DNA from: Gelatoporia subvermispora B
Taxonomy: Eukaryota; Basidiomycota; Agaricomycetes; Polyporales; Gelatoporiaceae
Direction: 5' to 3'
DNA length: 60,040 nucleotides
NCBI GenBank assembly: GCA_000320605.2
Contig: KB445832.1
Coordinates: 1-60,040 of the forward strand
Every line of letters starts with the position of its first letter. The stretch's first letter is position 1. A program made the position numbers and the translations under genes. Below the pieces are notes generated by a model, which was not told where the DNA came from, did not search any database, and was given only the letters and a program-made list of their open reading frames with translations. Shown here one piece after another: positions 35,566-45,589 of this stretch.

Positions 35566-36274
35566 CTTCGTGGTGACGGTTACCGGGCCAAAGGCATGGG
35601 GAGAGGAAGCGTAGAGGTGCCTTTTAAAGTAACAGACCGGGCGGGATACAGTGTGTACGACGAATGTCAAGAGACTTCAGAATGTTATGTAGATATTCAG
35701 ATACCATCAACATACTTGACGACACCAGTAAGATCATTTGGAACTCCAAGCCAGCGGAAAAAACCGAGCGTCTCACCGATGCTTGCTAAAAGTCGCGATG
35801 TTTCCATTCGCGGTAAGTACTAACATATATCACACGTAACACTTATCATGTCATGAAACAGATGCTGATTGGTTCTGTTTCAAACTTACCACACCTTGGG
35901 ATTGCGCGAACAGGAACAAATGCAAATATTAGCTGTTAGCTGATCTTCCAATGAATATGAGCACACAAGGTGCAGGGTAGTACAGGGGCCTGACTACGCA
36001 AAATGTACTCACACACATTGAAGTTCGAATTCAGAACGTTAACATCAGAGATCACGTAACATCCACACACCATCGATACAAACATTTTGTGCTAACATTT
36101 GTGTCGAACATCTCGAGACAAACAACACAGTCATTGTCTGCAATAAGTAGTTGGAGATATAGTTTCGCGTTTAGATCCAGCAATGCAAAGCCCATCACGA
36201 GGTCGTGTTAAACGGCATGATGCGAGATATAGACAAGTTGATATGAATAGCGAAACTGTAACGTGACTGTCTCG
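35566..36274. other. Intergenic between A1 and AF12
   Basis: A plus-strand ORF (35494-35823) ends at a good GTAAGT donor but overlaps A1 exon 1 and its promoter in antisense; no continuing exon was found. Treated as non-coding. Confidence 0.35.
35621..35629 (-). promoter_or_regulatory. TATA-like box of A1
   Basis: CTTTAAAAGG on the minus strand, ~60 bp upstream of ATG 35565. Confidence 0.4.
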
Positions 36275-36902
36275 TCAAAAGTCGTAATCTAGATCCCGCT
36301 CGTACAGAAAAGAATCAATAACCGCGAGGCACGGAACTCCATCCCTCTGCTGAGATTGGTCTCGTACACGATACACAATACACCCCATGTGAACCACATC
36401 TCCGGGTTTCACGAACCGATCTTGAGGAGCAACTCGCCCATTTGCCTCATCAGTGTAATCTGTAACACGTCCAAAAACCTCCTCGAACTGAAAGAAAAGT
36501 TTATTTTCTCTCAAATAGTATGCTCGCACGTAACTCACACGGCGTCAGTTGGCAAAAAACCGGAGCCGACATACGGCCACTGTAACAGTAGATTAACGCA
36601 TGACTACCTGGTCATCAATGTAGTACATACCTTCGTTCCATTCCGATACAGGTATCCCAATCCTACGTGCTCCCTCTGCATCTTCATCGAACACAAGGGC
36701 CGCAGAGGCACTATCCGAGCAAGCATACGTAATTATGGCAGGGACCCAGACGAATAGAACATTGTCACCGACATGCAAGGCATCAACATCTGCGAGGCTA
36801 TGCTGCACACGTTGCCATTCACAGGTTGGAAATGAAGGAGTGCTTGACAGGCGATATGAGCCGTACTCTTCATCTGTGAGCGTGCTTGCTTCTTCCAATA
36901 GC
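36275..36902 (-). CDS. AF12: array-family gene, 5' exon unresolved
   Basis: Exon from 36902 (after an AAACAG acceptor, the same phase-2 boundary as in AF11/AF16) reads LLEEASTLTDEEYGSYRL, TPSFPTCEWQRV, VGDNVLFVWVPAIITYAC, RRIGIPVSEWNEG and ends at a phase-1 GTATGT donor (36630). The last exon reads FEEVFGRVTDYTDEANG, KPGDVVHMGCIVYR, PCLAVIDSFLYERD and ends DLDYDF. A short middle exon (WPYVGSGFLPTDA) is likely but its acceptor phase does not fit cleanly. The acidic terminus matches other copies. The first exon should lie at 36950-37150. Confidence 0.55.
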
Positions 36903-37707
36903 CTGTTTGATGATGTTGAGTTAACGGATCCAGGAAGATTCAATGGTGAATGGAACGGTGTTGGTGTAACATATGTATGATGAATGCATCATAACAAACA
37001 TTGTCAGGAAGAGAAGGAAGCGAATTGCAGGCAGGATGTCCACTCCAAAAGCGGCTAGATAATGCCAGAGGCACTGCTGAGCAGCTTCACCGGTTTGTGG
37101 ATATCGGAATAGCAGAGGGCAAATGCAGAAAGCAAAGGAATGACTCACTCACGAAGGTCCGAACGCAATGAGGAGACCTCGAATAACACTGGCATAACGT
37201 GGTGTAAAATGTACAGTCACCGCCTTCCTTGCTACATGCCAAAGTTTTATATCTGACTCGAGATATCCAATCCGGATTCAGCGCCCCTATCACATGTTCA
37301 CTCGGATGTCGCATAATTTGTTTGATGTTTATTAACCCTTACGTTTCCGAAGTGAGTTGTTGTTGTCATACTATCTCCTTTTCAGGACACAGTGCTCACT
37401 ATTCAATTATATGTAAGTCAGGTGCCTGTGGTCTGATTGCAGTTATATATCGGTTGGAGTGGTCCATGCTCCTGTGTTGTCACAAACTGCAATGTACAAG
37501 ACGCCAGCACTGTATCACAGAGCGCTACGCAGCGCTGAGGTAGTCGCGGGAGTCAGACAAGCGTATGAGATACGGTAAGCCTGACATCTTCCGTATACCA
37601 AGTGCCGTTTACCCACATGTGAGATGTAGCTTACTACAGAGTTTTACTCTACGTGTTCGGGAGCTCTGCACCCCGTACCTGCTGAGGTAGGCGCACAGTT
37701 CGGTTCG

Positions 37708-38372
37708 ATGTTTCATCACATAAACATCTCGCACAACAGTCGCCTACGGATTGCCATGGATATTGTAGAGTCAAGCCGGAACATCTACGCAATCTCAAAG
37801 GCTCCAATCTACGGCACTACTCTTGAACCTTCGAATGAAGGGGGTAGTGATGCTGTACATGGTCTAGCACACCAGCCTCTTATGCTTGGCATCGTCGGGG
37901 AAGTGGCCAAAACCAAGTTTGACTACAATACCCAAGACGCACGACCTCAAGTCATCATCAGTTTTTATGCACTACGACGTGTGGACGAAGCAGCCTGGAT
38001 GATCCTTCACCGCGACTGGCATTGCGCTCAAAGTCCGGATTCACGCCAACTGCTGCACGGGAAACACACCCCTGGTGTTAATGTTGGTCGCAATATAGAT
38101 ACTACTGTCAGTGTTTTCACAATCACAACAGCGCACAATACAGCTGATGGGCGCTCCAGGGTGGAGTCTTCTCCGAAGTATATGATGGAACCACAGGACA
38201 TCCTCTTCACGTATTCCAGCGATTGTCACATGATCTCATATGCAATGGTGACTTGGTTTTCATTGAGGGCATCTTTGGGCCCCAAGCTGGTCTTGGCTTG
38301 ACGGAAATGGAAATGCACTTCGAAATCACACGAGTAACCCTTCTCGAACCACTACTTTACCGTCCTGAATAG
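37708..38372 (+). CDS. AF13: array-family gene
   Basis: ATG 37708, then NSRLRIAMDIVESSRNIYAI, PLMLGIVGEVAKTKF, VIISFYALRRVDEAAWMIL. The last exon starts after a TATTCCAG acceptor at ~38218: RLSHDLICNGDLVFIEGIFG, then MEMHFEITRVTLLEP, stop at 38370-38372. Each block aligns with AF8, AF11 and AF16. The region between (38010-38218) must contain the short middle exon and two introns, but several donors are possible (a GTGGAG donor near 38160 is likely). The long ORF reading straight through to 38301 is an artefact of intron read-through. Confidence 0.55.
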
Positions 38373-38896
38373 CATTCGCATGTACTTTACAATGTTATGT
38401 TCTATATATGTACCGTAACATTGTGAATGTTGACTGTACCTAGAATGCACTGATTGTTATGAACAGTGTTTACATCGTCGAAATGAAGATCGCACAGTAT
38501 TACAGTCAATGCCACGAAATACATATATCGTACGACTTCAGTGATCTCTATTGGATTATACATCACTGTCATTGACCTGCTATCAAGTTTTCCAACGCGC
38601 AGATAGTCGCAACCGGAGGTCATGTAGTGTGCACATGGTCAGGCGTCTGTCAAAATACAATGCTCTTGCTCCTCCTGCTCCTCCTCGCTTCAGCTCCACA
38701 TGTGGAACCTCAGTGAAGGTGAACGTATGAGTGTATGTTGTGTATCTGCAGAAGGTCCAACATTATTAAACAAAGATGGTTTCTGGATATGTTTGATGTC
38801 ATGAAATATTTCAGCTTCGCCACGTAACTTGTCCACCCAAAACCCAATGAACGTATAACATACCTGTGATGTCTGTCACCCAAATATGGGAATACC
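38373..38896. other. Intergenic, no supported gene
   Basis: Only short ORFs without motifs. Confidence 0.4.
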
Positions 38897-39406
38897 ATGA
38901 CAACTGTTCTTTGTCTAGGTCTGATGGGCTCTAGAACACACGATCATCATTGCACATTGACTTGTCAACGGCAAAACATTTGCGATTCATTGTGGTCGGT
39001 ATCGCAGCATTGGTATGGCTTCGTATTTTCCACTCCGTCCCGTGTGAAAAGTGTGAAAATTACAGCAACAACAAAAACTATTAAGGCAGATCTCGAGTCC
39101 AGCGATGGTGTAGGGTTGATGTCCATACTTCGACAACGTCATTTGAAGATCATGCCTGTACCAAGCAATGATGTTCTTGTCATCCAGGCGATCTACACCC
39201 TTTATCATCAGATGCAAAACGCGCCTCGATCTATTTCATTCCACACTCACTTCTCCCCCAATCTCTTCACCCTGTCCACTGTTCAAGGGCGGACCCACCA
39301 AGTCCGCTTCCTGGTTGTAGTTGAGAATGGAGGGCGGGGATCTATCATACAATACCACATCGCAATGATTGTACCTCACGAACAACGTAACCTACACATG
39401 GACTAA
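38897..39406 (+). CDS. AF14: array-family-like open frame
   Basis: The 3' part reads RQRHLKIMPVPSNDVLVIQA, then RTHQVRFLVVVENGG and IIQYHIAMIVPHEQRN to a stop at 39406. The N-D-V-L-V-I-Q segment and final strand resemble the AF motif, but it has an extra strand between them. Upstream splice sites were not resolved, so the start given is only the ORF start. Confidence 0.35.
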   Translation: MTTVLCLGLMGSRTHDHHCTLTCQRQNICDSLWSVSQHWYGFVFSTPSRVKSVKITATTKTIKADLESSDGVGLMSILRQRHLKIMPVPSNDVLVIQAIYTLYHQMQNAPRSISFHTHFSPNLFTLSTVQGRTHQVRFLVVVENGGRGSIIQYHIAMIVPHEQRNLHMD

Positions 39407-39484
39407 CATTACGGTGCAGAGCTCTGGAACCTTGATCATCGCTGTGACATTATTTCACTGCACACAGCACGAGTTGCTGGCGTG

Positions 39485-39775
39485 TTATCTACGCGTTATG
39501 TTGTGAGGACATGCTAGGCAGGTGGCAGCAGGCGACCAAGGTTGCAAAAACACATGAAGGGACCGGAGTTCCAGACATTCCGCGTGTCCGTGTGTGTCTG
39601 TGACAAGTGCACGACCTGATGTTACATGACAAATTGCATGTGGCATGTTGCATGATTCATGAGAGAATGATGGCCAGGCGCTGATCTTGCGCGCCAAGAC
39701 AATATCAACATCTGCCCCGGTGATCATCATGTTTGTATTGATGTATTGACACGGTAGCGAACATGCGAACAGCAT
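39485..39775 (-). pseudogene. AF15: 3' fragment of an array-family gene
   Basis: The minus strand reads NMMITGADVDIVLARKISAW and ECLELRSLHVFLQPW, equivalent to the last exon of AF1, ending at 39485. The space where its 5' exons should be (above 39775) is taken by the A2 promoter and gene on the other strand, so only the 3' end survives. Confidence 0.4.
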
Positions 39776-39960
39776 TGTCCCAGGAGAAGACGAGGAATAA
39801 ATAAAGGTGTTTCACGCTGCCAGATTGCTTCAGGAGAAGCCCGCTATGCTTGCACTTACCGGCATCGATCATTCTCTTTCATTCCTGGGACATCACATAT
39901 GCAACCCAGCCCACCTTCAAGTCGACTTTATAACACAGTACGGGAATCTTCTTATCTAGC

Positions 39961-40914
39961 TCGTACAATCTCTCATCTTTGTGCACGAACACAGGCTACC
40001 GGATGATGTCATACTGGAGTTAGTCGAGCACTGCGACTTTCCCACTCTGTTGGCAATGCGTCAGACATGCAGGCGAGCAGACAGTGTCGTGTCGAAAACA
40101 TCTCGATGGAGGGATGAAGATGATCTTGGGCAAATTTCTGTACCGTGTTGAAGATTTCCGCAACTTCATGCAGATTACCAGAGCGATAATATCTGGGTCA
40201 TGTGTCGCATCATTCTTCCTACGGTCAACTTCCATTCCCCCTCCTGGCGCCGACCTTGATGTTTATTGCCCATTCGGACAATCCGAAAGGATCGGACGCT
40301 ACCTCGAAGCAGTCGAAGGATATACATATACCGCCGTACTCCCCCCTGCACTTGACTATGTTGGCGGCATAGCCATGGTCCACCGATACGAGAAAAACAG
40401 CCTCCAGATCGACCTCGTCGAGTCTCTCACCTCATCTGCGGCCAACCCTATCCCCTTTTTCTATGGAACACACCTTGTGTCATGGATGTCCGCCGATCAA
40501 TATTGCTGCGCCTACCCCCGCTTGACTTTCGACATGCACAGTGTGCTGTCGGGACAGCGTCTTTTAGACTGGAACATCCCGGACGGCCGTGTTTTAGAAG
40601 CGATCAGAAAATACGAGCAGCGTGGGGTACAGTTCGCCCTGCACGCATGGCAATGGGCTGACTCTGACTCATGTGATCGTGGATACGCATGCCCTAGGAC
40701 GGCGAGATGGTTTGGTGACCAATGGTGCTTGGTTGGCTCGTATAGTACATATGCGAAAGAGATTCACCGTAGGACGGGATCGGATGTTACTTCGGATTTG
40801 ACGGTCATCTGGTGGCGGGGGGGAATATCATGTGGAGGACCTTGCGCAAACCCGCGGGATGCGGTCATGATTCAGTCGGTAGTGACACGTGCGACAAGAG
40901 ATAGGCCTATGTAA
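39961..40914 (+). CDS. A2: nucleotidyltransferase-fold gene with frameshifted F-box
   Basis: After a TTATCTAG acceptor an F-box-like motif reads HRLPDDVILELVEHCDFPTL. An extra A in the run 40095-40098 shifts the frame relative to A1, so the F-box is out of frame with the rest. The nucleotidyltransferase-like part is fully open from ATG ~40113 to 40914: IISGSCVASFFLRSTSIPPP, GADLDVYCP (D-x-D), LQIDLVESLT (third acidic residue), HLVSWMSADQYCCAYP, a Cys-rich segment and VIWWRGGISCGGPC. No in-frame first exon like that of A1 was found, although a TTTATAA box is present at ~39928. A2 may make an F-box-less protein, or the extra base may be an assembly error. Confidence 0.65.
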
Positions 40915-41090
40915 GGAAGTTAGAGTACATATTAATTGTAGTTAATGAAAGGTTTTGTTTACACTATGACAGATAAGTACGGCATTTATAAGAAGGGAAC
41001 ATCACCGACCGTAGGTTATCAACGCACAACCCAGGAACTTGCTGGCCTGAGACCACTCCACACCAACACCTACTTTGTCGCTCTTCCAAC

Positions 41091-41924
41091 ATGAGGATCT
41101 TTCACCCGTTTCGCTACTACGATCGCGATGTCGATAGCTCCTACGTGTTCTACGCGGCCGTTGTTTCCAAGATACCTGTATTGCACATCTTAAGGTGTTC
41201 ACAAACAATAATCGAAGAACTGAATACAGATCTGATATTGTGTCACAGTCGTCTCGCAAAAGAACTTGAGTTCAGTGATCCCAAAAGTCATATATACACA
41301 ATGCCGAATGTTCCTCTCCATGCCGTACGCTGGTGGCACGCCAAATGTACTGGCGAACCACGAATTCCTGATTCGACTCCTGCTTCCAGTGTAGTGCCGT
41401 TCCAGGTGCTGAAGCTGAGGGTCATCGGGATGGTGAAGTCGATATACATTGATGACAACGGATTACACAAATTCGGACTAGAAGTTCTTCGGAGGCGAGA
41501 CCTCACCGCGGGGCAACAGATAGGTGTCATTGCTCCTCGGCTCGAAGGAGGTATGTTATATGTACCGGCCCTGTGCTGCAACTACATTCTGATATATACG
41601 CAGAGAGATCATATCACGTATGTGCTCAATGGGCGGGCGGAGACATCACAACTGGCTCTTGTCCCGTGGTAGGGTTACATATCACACTGCACGCTCACAT
41701 GCTCATGCCGCACACAGCCTATCTATGATGGCACCGCATCAATCACCGACGGCATGCCACAATTAAGATTGGAGATGATCCGCGAGGATGATGTTGTCGC
41801 AATTGACTGCGAGTTGAGCCGCACTGGAAATAGGGAAGAGGGTTGGAAGATTGTGCCGAAATTTGAACGAGTGGTACTCATCCATGCAACCGCCTGCGAA
41901 GGTGAATCGAGTGACAGTGATTGA
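41091..41924 (+). CDS. AF16: complete array-family gene, four exons, 225 aa
   Basis: Exons 41091-41194, 41249-41550, 41604-41668, 41718-41924 (phases 2, 1, 0; donors GTGTTC, GTATGT, GTAGGG). Order of blocks: HPFRYYDRDVDSSYVFY, RLAKELEFSDPKSHIYTM, LKLRVIGMVKSIYI, LEVLRRRDLTAGQQIGVIAP, middle exon SYHVCAQWAGG, PIYDGTASITDGMPQL, EDDVVAIDCELSR, ERVVLIHAT and an acidic end. This is the reference copy for the family because all exon joins are unambiguous. A TATAAG box lies ~100 bp upstream. It follows A2 by 176 bp, mirroring A1-AF11. Part of intron 3 plus exon 4 recurs after the N run (to 43181). Confidence 0.72.
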
Positions 41925-42491
41925 AACACATAGAATCATATCGACGGAAGTAGTTACATGCGTATCAACAATACAAATGACATCTATAGACTACTGCATA
42001 GAATGCCGGGATCTGCGCATATAGACATGACCGGTATTCACCTTGAGGCACCACTATGTCGCACAGTCGGCGCTGTCTACGCAATCAGTAAGCGCAAGCA
42101 CTGCACACTTTGCCCTTTTGTGCTTCTGCCACGGTACAGTGTGCTGCTCTTGGAATACCCAGATGTTTTGCCTCAGACGGCACGATGTCCACCGGTGATA
42201 AGACATTCATTTGCAGACAACCTCTGGCCCATCATACGATATTAGACTAGAAACATCTGATATGGCTGACATCAAGTTTGATGAGCTCTCGATGCCCAGA
42301 GAAAATGTGGCGGTGGTAGACAGTGTAACATTGAAGTCGATAGACCCCAAAATTAACATCAGTCAATATCAAGTGTTACGTGGCAAATGTACACACAAAA
42401 AGTATCAACACCTCGAACCTTGCACTGGAATTGTATACGTAGCTAATGTAAAACCTCATCTTCTGCAGCTAACCCTCGCGCATCAAGGTGA
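41692..42491. repeat. Left member of gap-flanking direct repeat
   Basis: 800 bp aligned without indels to 42949-43748 (constant offset 1257) with about half a dozen substitutions, several at CpG. Overlapping contig end, probably the other haplotype. Confidence 0.92.
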
Positions 42492-42948
42492 NNNNNNNNN
42501 NNNNNNNNNNNNNNNNNNNNNNNNNNNNNNNNNNNNNNNNNNNNNNNNNNNNNNNNNNNNNNNNNNNNNNNNNNNNNNNNNNNNNNNNNNNNNNNNNNNN
42601 NNNNNNNNNNNNNNNNNNNNNNNNNNNNNNNNNNNNNNNNNNNNNNNNNNNNNNNNNNNNNNNNNNNNNNNNNNNNNNNNNNNNNNNNNNNNNNNNNNNN
42701 NNNNNNNNNNNNNNNNNNNNNNNNNNNNNNNNNNNNNNNNNNNNNNNNNNNNNNNNNNNNNNNNNNNNNNNNNNNNNNNNNNNNNNNNNNNNNNNNNNNN
42801 NNNNNNNNNNNNNNNNNNNNNNNNNNNNNNNNNNNNNNNNNNNNNNNNNNNNNNNNNNNNNNNNNNNNNNNNNNNNNNNNNNNNNNNNNNNNNNNNNNNN
42901 NNNNNNNNNNNNNNNNNNNNNNNNNNNNNNNNNNNNNNNNNNNNNNNN
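42492..42948. other. Assembly gap (457 N)
   Basis: Run of N between two copies of the same 800 bp; probably a negative gap. Confidence 0.98.
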
Positions 42949-43748
42949 TGCTCACATGCTCATGCCGCACACAGCCTATCTATGATGGCACCGCATCAAT
43001 CACCGACGGCATGCCACAATTAAGATTGGAGATGATCTGCGAGGATGATGTTGTCGCAATTGACTGCGAGTTGAGCCGCACTGGAAATAGGGAAGAGGGT
43101 TGGAAGACTGTGCCGAAATTTGAACGAGTGGTACTCATCCATGCAACCGCCTGCGAAGGTGAATCCAGTGACAGTGATTGAAACACATAGAATCATATCG
43201 ACGGAAGTAGTTACATGCGTATCAACAATACAAATGACATCTATAGACTACTGCATAGAATGCCGGGGTCTGCGCATATAGACACGACCGGTATTCACCT
43301 TGAGGCACCACTATGTCGCACAGTCGGCGCTGTCTACGCAATCAGTAAGCGCAAGCACTGCACACTTTGCCCTTTTGTGCTTCTGCCACGGTACAGTGTG
43401 CTGCTCTTGGAATACCCAGATGTTTTGCCTCAGACGGCACGATGTCCACCGGTGATAAGACATTCATTTGCAGACAACCTCTGGCCCATCATACGATATT
43501 AGACTAGAAACATCTGATATGGCTGACATCAAGTTTGATGAGCTCTCGATGCCCAGAGAAAATGTGGCGGTGGTAGACAGTGTAACATTGAAGTCGATAG
43601 ACCCCAAAATTAACATCAGTCAATATCAAGTGTTACGTGGCAAATGTACACACAAAAAGTATCAACACCTCGAACCTTGCACTGGAATTGTATACGTAGC
43701 TAATGTAAAACCTCATCTTCTGCAGCTAACCCTCGCGCATCAAGGTGA
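42949..43748. repeat. Right member of gap-flanking direct repeat
   Basis: Counterpart of 41692-42491, containing a second copy of AF16 exon 4 and most of AF17. Confidence 0.92.
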
Positions 43749-43863
43749 ATTTGGACTGATTGGACTGAGGCAGGAATACAACAAGGCGCCGATCACACCA
43801 GCCATGCATAATGGCAGACCAACTCGTTACCGGTTCACGTGCCTTGTGGCCAACTTTTACTAG
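43215..43863 (+). CDS. AF17: array-family gene in tandem with AF16
   Basis: ATG 43215; blocks CRTVGAVYAI (valine-rich strand), then in a later frame MADIKFDELSMPRENVAVVD and QYQVLRGKCTHKKYQ, ending LVANFY at 43863. A GTAAGC donor after YAI and a GTACAG acceptor would put an L-R-R-x-D segment in frame as in AF16, but the next joint is not clear. The same gene is present in part at 41958-42491 before the gap. It begins ~290 bp after AF16 in the merged locus. Confidence 0.42.
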
Positions 43864-43939
43864 TCTAGAGTGGGCCAGGTGTACAGTGGATCATGTGGGA
43901 CGAAACGTGCTCAGTATATTGATTAATGTGTTGGGCTTT

Positions 43940-44840
43940 ACCTACCATACATAGGAATTGTTTGTCAACTACCCGATGTCTTGGGTTCACCACATTTGGT
44001 ATGGTCAGGGCGGTGTCTGTTCGGGCACAACATAGCTCCTCCTCCAACACCGGACTCGACTTTCCATACATAGGAATTGTTGGTCAACTGCTCTATGTCT
44101 TGGGCACAACAAACTGGGTATGGTCAGTGCGGCGTCTGTTCCTGCACAACATAGCTTCGACTCTCACATTGGACTCGATTTTCCATACATAGGAATTGTT
44201 TGTCAACTACCCGATGTCTTGGGCACAACAAATTGGGTATGGTCAGTGCGGCGTCTGTTCCTGCACAACATAGCTTCGACTCTCACATTGGACTCGATTT
44301 TCCATACATAGGAATTGTTTGTCAACTACCCGATGTCTTGGGTTCACCACATTTGGTATGATCAGGGCGGTGTCCATTCCAGTGAAACATAGCTCCTCCT
44401 CCAACACCGGACTCGATTTTCCATACATAGGAATTGTTTGTCAACTACCCGATGTCTTGGGTTCACCACATTTGGTATGGTCAGGGCGGCGTCTGTTCGG
44501 GCACAACATAGCTCCTCCTCCAACACCAGACTCGACTTTCCATACATAGGAATTGTTGGTCAACTGCCCTATGTCTTGGGCACAACAAATTGGGTATGGT
44601 CAGTGCGGCGTCTGTTCCTGCACAACATAGCATTGACTCTCACATTGGACTCGACTTTCTATACATAGAAATTGTTTGTCAACTGCCAATATCTTGGGTA
44701 TATCGAATCCCAAAAGGTTAGTGTGCTATCAGTTGGAGTGCAACACTGCTCGGACTTTGGAATGGTCACCGCACTGTCAATTGAGGGACAATATGGCTTG
44801 GGCTTTCGCAATGAGCATGTCCTTCTATACATGGGGAATT
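43940..44840. repeat. 119 bp satellite, six exact-period units plus degenerate tail
   Basis: The word CATAGGAATTGT starts units at 43950, 44069, 44188, 44307, 44426 and 44545, with a mutated one at 44664: period exactly 119 each time. Two subtypes alternate: type A with TTCACCACATTTGGTATG and type B with GCACAACAAATTGGGTATGG, in the order A-B-B-A-A-B. 119 is not a multiple of three, so this is not coding; the many ORFs across it are shadows. A further decayed unit is visible near 44828. Confidence 0.95.
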
Positions 44841-45589
44841 GTTCGTCAACTGTTGCAGATCTTGTTTCAATCATGATCAAGATACCCACACCTGGGCTAA
44901 TTGTGAGGCCTACCTTGAATGATTGAATGAACAGTTTCCATCATGATTCCGCTTAAACGGTGACAATTGGAGCGACATGAAACTTCAGCAAACATCGACA
45001 TAGCAGGTACACTCAGTGCTATCTGTTCGCTAAAATGATACCGGCTCATCACGCCACAGCGAGAGTGACAATGAATAGGGGGCGAAAACAGCACAAGATG
45101 AAGAGATGCGAAGTTTGACTAGCTGGAAAGAGACCACAGTGACGAACAGCACCAATGTCCAATTACATCACAAGTTATCCTGTTTGCTGACTTACTGCGC
45201 TATCTACCGATAATCACCACTTACGGAGATACAGATGCGATGGGACCAAGGAGTTCGTGGCCTCTACCTGGCATCCTGGCAATAGGTGTTAACGCCTCAC
45301 ACAGTCGCGAAGTTGAAGTCCCGACAACATATAAACAACATCCATAAACAACATAAACAACATCCAAATAGCCGGCACCTTCCAAGTTTGTTGTTAGGCG
45401 CCCGGTACTGCATCTGTTACTGTTCCAGCTGTCACAATCACCGGTTTTCACTACTCCCACCCCTTATTTGTTTTTGACAACTCGGATGCCAGTACCGGAT
45501 ATAAGCTGCGTGTTGTGGATGATCAATGTGTATGTTCCCAAAGCCAACGTGGGCATCGAAATAGCAGACACACCATCGTTGACACAAGC
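44841..45589. other. Intergenic with AF18 promoter
   Basis: No gene seen. A short ACATAAACAACATCC repeat at 45329-45365 and a GGATATAAGC box at ~45499 belong to the region upstream of AF18. Confidence 0.45.
45500..45505 (+). promoter_or_regulatory. TATA-like box of AF18
   Basis: TATAAG about 85 bp before ATG 45590. Confidence 0.4.

Noticed and set aside
35494..35823. Plus-strand ORF ending at a good GTAAGT donor
   Set aside because: Antisense to A1 exon 1 and its TATA-like box; no second exon found.
42211..43023. ORFs running through the N run at 42.5 kb
   Set aside because: Artefacts of translating N.
43865..44668. Overlapping repeated ORFs of 60-90 aa, at first suggestive of a repeat protein or CRISPR-like array
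   Set aside because: They come from a 119 bp satellite; the period is not a multiple of three, there are no unique spacers, and the genome is eukaryotic.
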